The position numbers and the translations under genes were made by a program. From assembly GCA_949825045.1 (NCBI GenBank), contig OX463815.1, positions 32,169,356 to 32,233,355 of the forward strand: 64,000 bases of DNA. The letters are read 5' to 3'. Below are positions 35,501 to 47,500 of the stretch, piece by piece. Within the stretch, counting starts at the first letter, position 1. Every line of letters starts with the position of its first letter. The stretch is from Argyresthia goedartella. Lineage: Eukaryota; Arthropoda; Insecta; Lepidoptera; Argyresthiidae. The notes beneath the pieces were generated by a model. That model saw nothing but the letters and a program-made list of their open reading frames with translations, was not told the origin of the DNA and did no database searches.

Positions 35501-38500
35501 CTTGATAGTCACTGCAACACTTGATAGCACAGCTGAAGTTCTTTGGTAGACCGTAGAGGCACTGAGTCTTTTTCACGGTAAGCGGAAATGGTGACACGAG
35601 TCACGTCTACGCGACACGGACACGTGTTCAAATCCAATCTTTCCGTAGGTTCGAAGGACCAATGTTCCGGGGTATCCGGAGCTATGAGACTGATTTGACT
35701 GAAAGACTGATTAAACTGATAATAAAACTGTATTGAAACACTGGTAAAACTCTATGGATGAAGTACTGAGCAAATTATAATGAGAACGCGACGCTCGCTT
35801 GATGGCTGTACACGAACTGACCCAAAAAGTAGGTAATTGCCAAAAGTGCAATATTGAACGATAATACAATGCTGATTTTACTATTGTACATGTTAGCTCG
35901 TACAAGTTTGATGGTATTGTCATATATATCTACCTGGAGGGCAATCAGTAACAGCTTCGATGCCAAACTTGGTGCGCGGCCACCAAACACCGTTGGAGAA
36001 CGACCGCGGGCATCCGTCGTAGACGACTGCAGAAGATACATTAAAAAATATTACAGATAAGTACTTTAATTCATCTTGGCTCGCGCAGCTATGTGTGCGT
36101 GTGCTCGTAAATATGCAGCTTTGATTTGTGGGCAGTAACGTAAAGGTCCATCGTCGGGCAAATGACTCAACGAAATTTTCACGAGTTGCCTAAACTTGCT
36201 TAGGCAAATGGTTAACAAAATAAGGATAGGCCTTGCACCATGCGATCGCCGGACGCATGGGACGGGATTGTGCATAAAGTTGTTACCTAATACAACCTAA
36301 CATTCGGTATTCGGACAGAGAGTGACCTACAGCAACCTATTCGTATTTCGGATAAGTTGCCTCTAAGATAAATCAGCTATTGCGTTGACGTCATCTTGCA
36401 AAAACTAATTGGGCCGGTTATGATTCCTCTAAATGAAAAGACTGACTTTAGGTAAGGCTGATTGTTAAATTTCTATATGTGAGAACCTGACCGCTGTTGG
36501 CTCTCCATGCCATAAATAAATAAATAAATAAACGTCTCCGACGATGCTTTGTTTAAATCAAAAGGCAAGCTATTCTTAATTTGCTTAAACGACGGTCCTT
36601 AATGAACGGCCCGGGCTTAGTTAAAGGAGGCATTTGATACAAATGTTACTGCTCGCAAAAAACATGAAATTGACACAATATGACACCTGTCAAAAAAGTA
36701 AACCTGTTAAACACTCAGGTGAATCTTGCCATCCCACCTCGGAGAAAGTAAATAGTAATTGCGTTCCAGGAAAGCAAGTGGGTTAACGATAATCTGACCA
36801 ACCTTCACAGCCAATATTGGCGGCCACCTCCGCATAAACGTTCGCGCATTGGTCGCACGCGCGGCCAATCACGCCGCTCCGACAATGACACTGGCCGCTG
36901 ACTGGGTCGCAGGAGTTGTTGGTTGAGCCGGCGGCATAGCACAGGCAGGGTAGGCAGTCTTCTGTGTTCGGTGGCTTGTAGTGGTTTTCCTGGATAAGAG
37001 GAATTCTCGTAAGAGCGTATAGACTCCGTGACGTCGTTGTAATCTCGTTCGTTTGAATGCTTTTCAGGCTGCGTTTTGATAATGAACAATATATTTAAAT
37101 AAATATAAATTTTGCCAATTTTTCCATACATTTCAATGTAGAACTGCAATGAAAGCTTATGAGATTTAGTGCGACTACTGAACAATAAAAACATGGCGCT
37201 AGTTATATTTAATTATGAACGATTAAATCTCTAAATCTAATAGCCCAAGCAGACTGAACCAAAAAGGGCGATTGCTCTAATCAGAGCGGCACAAAACTAT
37301 GTAGTTTCAAAGCTTCAGGAATGTCTGGGAGGCGCCATGACAAAAAAAAAACACTACCAATAGTACTCCTACTCCTGTAAAACCTCTTTGTTTGATTTGA
37401 TTTATTTAACCTTTTTCGCTAAATACACGTAAAAATCTTTGTATTAGTACCTTGCAATGGCACAGTCCACTGTTGGTGTCGCAGTGCGGATGGTATCCCC
37501 TGTCCAGCGCGCACTCGCACGGCCCGCACGCGGCGACGCCCCACCAGCCGCTAGGACACTCGCGCTCGCCCTCCTCAGCGCAACCGTCGTCTGCGGAATA
37601 CATTTAGGGATTATAATAAAGAACTAGCTGCAACCCGGTATTGATACCATTTGCCTAATATGCATCGCGCCTCGGATTAATGAAACTTTTTGCATAATAA
37701 CTGAGTAAGAACGCAAAGAGTTTTGTTATTCTGTGTCCGCTACCAACGCTATCTATCAAAAAAGGCTGAGTATCACCATGGATGAATAAGTCTAGAGGAC
37801 TGACCACCGCATACAAAAAAACGTACCCTGCTAGAAAGCCAAAATCGTGTATTATTTCTAGATGTCGCTGTACCATGCAATAGATGCTCGGTGCTTAGGT
37901 TGACGGCGTAGTAAAATCGATCGTAATATCGACGAAAAATCAGAGATGGCGTAAGCGTAAGCTTTGTTTGTTCAGAGAAAAAAAATGTTTATACCGCCAT
38001 ATTTCCTAAATTAAGCGCGCCACCACGATATTACCTTTAATAGAAAGAACTTTTGAACTAGTAGCTCTATCTAGCAATATACACTTAAACTAAAAATCGA
38101 ATCACGCTTCAAAGTACTACGTTGGTTTGTCCTCTAGTTTTATTCCTCCATGGTATCAGGTACATATGATTTTTCGACTTTTTGGGTGTTTCTTTGCAAT
38201 TTTCATTATTTTATTTTCACATAAATAAAACCGGTCAAGTGCGAGTAGGACGTCGGACCCGCACACGAAGGGTTCCATAACTTACAGATAAACGAAACTC
38301 ATATGCCTACCATTGTACACGGAAAAACGTAAAACGACAGTATTTTGTACGAGTATACCTTTTTAATTTTTAATAATAAAATATTACAATAAATACGAGG
38401 TAGGTCTACTTAAATTCAAGACCGTACATCGTAACATTAAAATAGAGTCTTGTGTTTGTAGTATGTAAGTATTGTACTATGATCTCAGGTTAATGAAACT

Positions 38501-41500
38501 ATTTGCTCATTCAAACCGGAAGTCGATAAAAATTGAGTAATTTATTTACAAAAAAATAAAAACAAATATGATGAAAACTTCATATTTCGATTGAGTAATT
38601 ATAAATCGTATAAAGACAAATATCTAAGCACAAAACTCGATACTCGCAATTAAAGATTTTTTCCGATAAGAGCGGCAGAGGCCAGTTCACCAATAAAAAT
38701 ATAAGAAAATGACCATACAAATAATCTCTTGTATGGGTACTACTGTTAATTCTTAAAAACATGTATGTTTAATTATTTGTTGTTATAGCGGCAATAGAAA
38801 TACAATCTGTGAAAATTTCCGCTCTTCCTATTTCGGTTGATCCGGTATAGCCCGGTGACAGACGGACACACGGACGGACAGCGGAGCTTAGTAATAGGGT
38901 CCCTTTTAGCAACCTTCGGGTACGGAACCCTAAAAAACGTCCCCCGGACGCGTATTTCCTTATCCGTATTAAATTCGTCTCCTCGTCGTTATCAAATCAA
39001 TACAGTTATTGAAATTCATCTATGCGTATCGGTTTCGTCTCCTCGTGTTGACGAAATCAATACGGTTATGGACATTTTTTGTATTAAAAAGAAACTCCCA
39101 TAAGCGTATACTTCTTGTCTCTCGAGGTGGTCAAGACGCTATGTTCAACTTGTTAACTGAACATAGCGTCTTGACCACCGACCGCCACCAATGATAAATA
39201 TCTAGTTCTAGGTTTTTAGCAATAAGTTCTAGATCCTAGGTCTTGAAAACAGCTATTAACAGGATTGATAAAATATTAGCAGCACTTTTTGCATAAACTA
39301 ATCTTAAAAGAATATATGATTTTTTTTATCACTGGCAAATACATACCAAAAAATATTAAATATTATAGCTCCTAAAGTGGTGTTCAGTATGTTTACTGAA
39401 ATATTCTGTAAGTCATCATAGTTTGAAAGAGATAAATGCAAATGCAATGACGTATTTCTTTGCAACGATGTATTTTTAAATTGACAAAAGTCCATAAACT
39501 TATCTATGACATGTAAGACACTGTTTAATTGCAATGGCATAACGTTCATTTTCCTACAAAAAGGGGACATGACCGATACGTTTAAGGACGAGAAAACCTG
39601 CATAACGAACTTATACCGTAAGCGTATTGAATTCGTCTCCACTTGTTGAAGAGGCCAATGTGGTTACGGCGATTATTATGCATGACAATATTTACACGAT
39701 AACCGTATTGATTTCGTCAACACGAGGAGACGAAATTGTGTGTGAAGTTCTATCCTAATTATACGAAGTGCTTCGTCCGAAGATATTACCAATGCCGTAA
39801 TTCAGTATCTTTAATCCGCTTCTATACCTCTAATTATTACTTACTTACTTAGGCAACTACTTACCAGTAAAAACTAATCCGGGATCGCACTCGCAACGGT
39901 ACCCATGCAACTCGTCGGCCGCAGTGACACAATGCGAGTTCGCGCCGCAAGGGTTGAGATCGCAGGCGGCTATACACGACGGGCCGACACGGCCAGGCTC
40001 GCAATCGCATTCCGTATGGTCCCAGGTGGTGGTGCATTTACTCTGTTGAATGAACGGTGAGTTTGAGAACAGGGAACAAAATTTGTGTCAAAATAGACTA
40101 GCATTAAAGCAGTTGATGATTAGGATGCAAGAGAAAGAAGTTTAGTTATCTTTGCCAATGTTAAAGTCATGGCAACAGCTAAGTGTTACAGGTTACAGAT
40201 TATTGATTCCAACTTTTCTCAAAAATCCGGTAACTCCCACAAGATGAAATCACCCCTTAAATATATCTTGGGATTTCGATTCAAAGATATATTTGAGTAA
40301 AAGTAATTTTCAGTCAAAGTACCCAGGGTGTCCACCAATCCAACTAATATTATAAAACTGAAAGTATGTATGGGTATTTATGTGTTGGTGCCTCAATCGC
40401 GCTAAAACGGCTGTACGGATTGTAATGAAATTTTGCACAGATATAGTTTATGAGCTAGATTAACATATAGGATACTTTAAATCCGACTGCACTAGAAGGA
40501 GGGTAACGTTACCTCGGTAAATGAACACGCATACGAAGTTGCGGGCATCAGGTAGTAAATAATATATAGGAAGTACTCACGTAAGCTGGACATATGGACA
40601 GCATGCAGTCAGCCCGGGATGAGCAGCCATCACGCACGTTTTCCCTCACGGTGGGACGGTTCAGGAGAGACTGGGCACTGCCGACTCGGACGTCCTTTAC
40701 GCAGAACAAAATATGTTAGTTAATGCTGCAAAAGTTACATAAAACCTTTGTATGAGGAACGCTGTATGATGGTCTGATTACATAAAAAGTATTGCTGACC
40801 CACCTTGGTTCCGCTAATAGCTATAATAAAAGACCGCACGAATTGTATTGTGGTTGCTTCGAGAGGTATGTCCAAAGATGCCAAAAACATGGTAAAGACG
40901 AAGATCTATCTCTCAACACTAAACTTTAAGATATTTTTACTAACACTATGGACGTAACAGTCTCAAATAAATGATTATTATTATTGTCCATATTATTATT
41001 TTAGTCTTTTGCTGATCCGGGACATGAAAAAACATCAGATACTTCTCCTCTCATGAATATGGAGTCGACTAAGGAAATCAGAGCCTATTGTATTTAAAAC
41101 CTGGATCTACATTGATTTGGTCATGCTAGCTAGCTATGCAGAAGCCTCCACACACCTGGATGCACCCCTCAAAGAATCCCAGCTCGCTAGCCAGCAGCCC
41201 AGCGGTGGAGTCATGTCCGCCAATCAGGATCTTCCCAATATACTGGCCCTGGATTTTGTTCGCGAGCATCGGCAGCAACGCAGTTCTGAGCCCATAGTCG
41301 ACGGTAACTGATATGTCGGTACCCAGCCATTTTATCTCGACCCTGTGCCAGTTACCATCGGCAAGGCTGGGAGAGGGCAGCAGCATGGTTTCTCCGTTGT
41401 ATGCGTAGTTGAGAAGGCCGGATTTTAACTGTTGCGAGAGAAAGCGAATTTTAATAAACGGATTAAGTTGAGGTCTTAGGAATACACTCAACACCATAAA

Positions 41501-44500
41501 GGCCTATAATATCTGTCTGTATCATCTGATACAATCATCTGATTTATGCAGCGCGGGATAGACCTTTGAGCTCGTGACTAAATCCGATCTATCCGATTCT
41601 GGAGTTTATTTGTTCAGTCTAAAATTTTCTGCTGCATAAATACAATGAAGTTGTTGTACACAGTAACGTTTATATATTTATCTACACACGTTCATAAACC
41701 CTCTTTACTGCGTCCAAAACAGCACATTACGACCAGCATAATGATATACTACTTGGTAAAAACTCATTTCTTATCTGAATATTGATAAATTATGACCATT
41801 GTTGATACAATATGTCGAAATATTGATATATTTCGACATATTCAACATTCAAATTTCGGACGCCGACGCCCGCCTACGTGCCGCCCCTAGTTTGTCTGTG
41901 AAGTTGGTACTACTGAAGAAGCTAAACAAGTGCAGAACAATTATGGCATGGTGGCATTGATAACAATGCCACCATGCCGGTCGTACATGCGGTTCCTGAA
42001 CAAATCAAAGAGAGCTTATGATATGTGTGTGGATAAACTAGTGTATGTAACTGTATATAAAACTCTCGAATGATATTATTATGAAACTCGCCTTCGGCTT
42101 GTTTCATAAACACACTATCGAGTTTTAATGCCCTCCATTATGTATCAGTCACATAATAGTAGTTTATGTGACTGCTACATAATGCCTAATTATGTAGCAG
42201 TCACATAAACTACACACAATATCATAAGCTCTCTTTGATGTGTTCAGGAACCGCATGTTTGACCGGCATGGCATTGTGGCTCTGCAATTGTTTCGCTTGT
42301 TCTATAGTACCAACTTCACGCAGGCGGGCGTCGGCGTTCGAAATTTGAATGTCAGTACCAACTTCACAGACAAACTAGGGGCGGCACGCGGGTGGGCGTC
42401 GGCGTTCGAAATTTGAATGTCATTATATGTAGAAAAACTACACATAATGAACATTATGTGTAGTTTTCCAGATACGAAACGAGTTTTTACCAAGTAGTTT
42501 AACATAATGCTGATCGTAACGTCACAGATTAGATAATAGTTAGTAACGTGCGGTTTTTGAACGCAGTAAAGAAGGTTTATGATACGTGTGTAGATAAACT
42601 ACTATTTGAACTTATAGGCCGCCTTGCAGCAGACTTATACAGCCGCTAAATGGAGTTTAAACGCAATATAAATAGAACACATGTTGTCCTTGCCGTGCTT
42701 GACCATGTAACTTGGTCGCATTGTATTTACATTGCGTCTAACGCCTAACCCCTAAACTAGATAAAGCCACTGCCAAAACTAATTTGTAAAGTAGTGTTTC
42801 GTTTAAGTCCGCTAGTATTTAACGGTGCCGGGGTGGCACTGACAACACTGGCAGTGTGCTGAAATATTTTCCGACCATCTATTATACTTACGCTGACAGT
42901 AATAGTGCTGTTCTGCCCAACCGTTACGGACATCAGGAAGGCGTCCGTCTGCCGGGTTCTGAGCGACAACGCGTTAATCCATGGCAGCTGGATGGGCCGG
43001 AGGAGCGGGTTGAAGGACAAGACGCCGTCGCCGCTGAACCGCCAGGGCGGGGAGGTCGCTGGGGGTGAAGAGGCATGATGTGAAATTACGTACTACACGT
43101 CAGTTAACTTGGGTCCTCGCTCTGGTGACGTCGTAGCGTCCGTACTGACGCGTCGAGCGAGCAAGAGAAGGAAGGGCAACGCATTCCTCGCGGGAGCCAA
43201 GTTAACTTTGCGGCGTATCATACCTTATCTTTATATGTATTTCATCGTAAAGCCATGTGAAAAAGTGTCATAAAGGCCAGATTGAGAAATTATTGTCAGT
43301 CGGGCTGTGGACACAAGCCAGACACCGCCTGCATCAATCCGTACTGAGCGACTCCTATATCTCGACTTCATGTAAAGTTCTGGGCCCCGCGGTGGGATAT
43401 CGATAGGCTAAATTTACTAATATCTTATTTACTAATATACACGATAAGAAGGGGCGGAAATATTAAGTAGTATTTTCTCCGATATAAACATCACGTATGT
43501 TTTGAAACAGATCACAGTCCTCAAGAAAAACTTGATGACTTGAACTTAGAAGCAAAACTAGTACCAGTTCTCTTAGTAGTAATTGACTTACCTTCCCCAC
43601 AATCCTTGCCAGTGAACCCCTCAGGGCACCCACAAAGGAAGGTGTCCCACAGGTCCTGGCATTCGCCGCCGTTGTAGCAAGGAGTCGAGCTGCAGTGCAA
43701 CCGTTTTTCAGGACAGCCGGGGATGGTACCGTTGTCTGTGACGAAGCTGGAAGGAGCAAGGGGATTATTATTTGAATTTACCTCTTCTATTATCCAAACA
43801 AAATCCCGCGATGGAGAATTTTAATAGCATATCAACTGCATCACTTTCTGTATTTGTCGTAAGTTTCGACTAATGGATGATATTATATCAATGCTTATAA
43901 ACTTATCAACATATCACTGATAGTGCCCCTGATGCCTTAGTTTAATCACCCAAAATATACTGTAAATCTAAATACATATAATAAAACAGAGTCGGGTTAG
44001 TTATCCCACTTATAAATCAAGAACGGCGGGACTGATTTTAATGATCTCATAATTGTTGGTTTCGTCTCTGCCCTGAATAGCAGGGAAAAAATGTCCGAAA
44101 AATTTGGTATGGAACTCCGCCTAGACTGTTAGGCGGTACAAGGTTCGCGGGGTCAGCTTGTAAGACATAAGTAAGATATTTGTTCATTATTTGTAAAGAA
44201 AAGAATGAACTCAACACTACTTCACTTGTCGAAAAGAGCTGGTATTTTGTGTTCCTAAGAATAAGAATAGAATAAGAATAAATTTTATTCAGAAAAATGA
44301 TACTTAAAGCTAGGTTAACAGAGTGATATCACACACAGGAGGTATTAAGCTACAGCGATAAACTGCGGCCCTACACTGCAAAGCCTGTATCGTGGGTACC
44401 ATTTTACGGTTAAAACAATGTGTGTTAGAATGCTGAAACTCTGGAAACTCCTAGAGAGTGACTCTCAAATGAGTGAATTGTTGGATTATTATTATTATTA

Positions 44501-47500
44501 TTGTGGCATGAGCAAGTGGCCTGTTTGTGGCTGTAACACGTGCTATAGCCGCAGTGCAACGTCTGTTGATAATTCTAATATTGATGAGGATTACCTGTTT
44601 AAATCCACGAACTTATGATCGACGAAGAGGTCCGATATGCAGCCAATGAAGTCCTTGTTCTTCACCTGGAAGCTGCTCGGGAGGTTTGGGAGACCACCGA
44701 CTTGTAGCGGCCCGGTCAGATCGAGGAATCTGTGCAAAGACAATAAACACCACACACATTTTCTTTTAACATTTATCACATACAAGACCTGGGTTTTTCT
44801 TCCTCCGAGATTCGAACCCGGGACCCCGCGCTTGGGAGACAGAGCCTCGAACGCAACGCCACAGAGGTCGTCAAATATGAAGTAAGTTAAGTGTTGTAAA
44901 GGATATTAAAATTGCTAGGGAGGTAAACTTTGCTAAGCTTAGCTCTGCCAGCCCAAGCCCATAGACAAGCATTTAACCTCAGGAATTTTGCACGATTTTC
45001 AACCTTATGCCATGGTAATAAAATTCAAGACCTTTAACGGGAAAATGGCAACTTAAGATGCCGTGGGTCGTTGAGAGGTTAAACATAAACATTTACATAC
45101 AGGCACATACATTGCTTCTGGCCCCACACTAGGATACCCTGTGTGGTGGGAACCAGAAACAGCGACGTTACGTCGCGACGTTTTTTTTTTCCCCCAGCCG
45201 GGGATCGAACCCGGGACATCTCTCATGGTACATCCGTTGCGCCACAGAGGTCGTTAAATGATTAGCTTCTCACCCTGTGAGTTGAGGGCTCACTGTCACA
45301 ATATGAAGATTCTCAGAATCATCGATGCTATTAGCAAACAAACGCTAGTCAAAAAGTTACCCAAAGTAATTTAGTTTTATCGTAATTGATAATTTTATGG
45401 CAATCATCGAAAAAATAATAATTGTAAATTGGCTCTACTTTAACCCCTCGCAATATATCTATCAATTAACTGTACAGTTTAATCTATATTTTTTTCTCTG
45501 GTCTATGTCTCCAAAGCTAAAGGTGCCTCTTTCAAATTCGAGACGAAACGAAGTCGTAGAATCTCGAGTACATGCGCCTAGCGAGGCGTTCAAGCAGCGA
45601 TATCCGTCCTTCATATCCATAACTGCGGAGATTTGTCACACAAATAGTTTTTATTCGTATTTTGTATTTAATGATCATTCTATTGTGTCTGACAATTATT
45701 GTCTCTCTTGCCAGTACAAGTGTGTTATAACTGGAAATAAAGTGATATATCCATCTAACTGGAGTTTCGTATAACTAGTTGAACATGGACATCGCTGTGC
45801 TTCTGCCACCCGCACAGGAAAAGGCGTTTTACCTGTGACAAGTCTCGGTGGCGATGTCGCAGCGCGGCGGCAGCACTTTCCTCGTGAAGTTCGCGCATGC
45901 GTAATCGAGCTCCGCCGCGCGGGAGAGGGCCAGGCGCTTGTCGCACGCGTCGACCACCATTGTTGCTGTCTGCGGGATAGATAGATAGTGGTTTAGTATT
46001 AAGTACGATGATGATAGACAATAGTACCCGTATTCGTCTGCAGTGGGAGATTGTGTAGTAATACACACTATTACATCACATCTATTCGAAAAGAGCTCGT
46101 TTATTCCCGGTAAACAGTGAGCAAAATAGCACTTTGCTCCCTTGGGAGGCAAAGTAACATTTTAATTTGTATCGCCAGTGCAGAGGAAATAGTCACTGAT
46201 CGATTTCGTAACGCCGACCAAATAAAATCAAAATATTGCGATACTCTTAAAAACGCGCTAAATGCAATTTTGCGTTTATTTGTTTACGATTTCGATGACT
46301 GATATAATAAAAAAAAGTTATTCTTCAAGTACCTAGAGAAAATGAGAGTTTCACTCGAGATAATATTGTAACAGACACAAAAAAATGTGATGCAAGGACA
46401 GTTAACTACAAAATCCCGTGAAAAATGCGTGAAAGCATACCACAATTTAAACCTTTGGAAAAAAGTCGGGAAAGACCGAAAGCATTTTCAGGAAATGTGT
46501 ATTTGGTCTATTAACTTCTGATTGAAAATGTTAATGTTACATGATATGTAAATAAATACTACGCTTATTCATTATTTGTATAGAATTATTCATATCATTA
46601 CTTAACTTACTCATTATCTCATAGAGGGTGATAGAAGTGTCCCCCTGAAAAAAACTGTCGCCTTGAAGGAAGTTCTTTCTCCCTTGGTAAACAATCTACC
46701 TAAGGGGAATATTTAACCTCAAAATAAAAATTAGCAAACGAATTATGTTCACTGATTAACCTACCGTAGACCACAAAACTGATTACACTACCAATAAACC
46801 ATTTGGTTAACAAAACCAGCACCAACAACAAAATCATAAATCATATCAAAACAAGCTAATCTTTGTTACAGAGTTCACAACAAATATCTCCGCTTAAGAA
46901 CAAAAAATCCGTTTTCAAAAAAATATATTTTTACTTGCTAAGTTACAAATGCGTTATAGGTTAGGTTGGAACTTAGAAGAAACAAAACCGGAGCGTAGCG
47001 GAGTAGCATGGAGTGAAGCGTACGCAAATAAAAACAACAATATTATCTGCGAAGAATTCACAAGAATCATGACCTCGAGGTTAAATTAAAGAATGAATAG
47101 CGAGAATCATGGTAGGATAAACTATGATAATTTTCTGCGAGCAATACAAAAAGGTCAAGGTCAAGGTCGATGACTTCGAGTTCAATGATCTTCAAATGAT
47201 ATCGAACATGAAAAAATAAACAGCCGTCATTTCCCCACCCTAATACTCCCACATTCCCACGGACCCAAATGCTTGTAATAGCGTTTTAAAAGAACCTCGA
47301 AATCTAGTGATTCGGAGGTTTGCATATTTTGAAATCGTCTTCATAGACACTCATAATGCAAAGTAAAAATTAGCAAAAGCATCTGAACCCGCGGTCTTTC
47401 TAAAGGCCTTCCTTTATATTTTTTAAATATTTATTTTTATACATGTATATAGCCTAAATGGTGTCCCACCGCTGGGCAAAGGCCTCACCGGTTCGAGCCC

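Larger units (their letters stand above)
27157..35904 (-). mobile_element. BEL/Pao LTR retrotransposon with env-like region
   Basis: Complete insertion of 8748 bp in the same orientation as stan. The 5-bp target duplication AGTTT is at 27152-27156 and 35905-35909, the LTRs are 242 bp each, and the order is 5' LTR, primer site, leader, gag-pol, env-like, 3' LTR. Two LTR differences imply a recent insertion. Domain order (DUF1759-type gag, DUF1758-type protease, RT, RNase H, integrase, DUF5641-type end) is that of the BEL/Pao superfamily. Gag-pol is open throughout; env is frame-broken. Confidence 0.97.

Noticed and set aside
45397..45774. 125-codon plus-strand ORF
   Set aside because: AT-rich composition, no domain and no similarity I can recognise; judged a chance frame.
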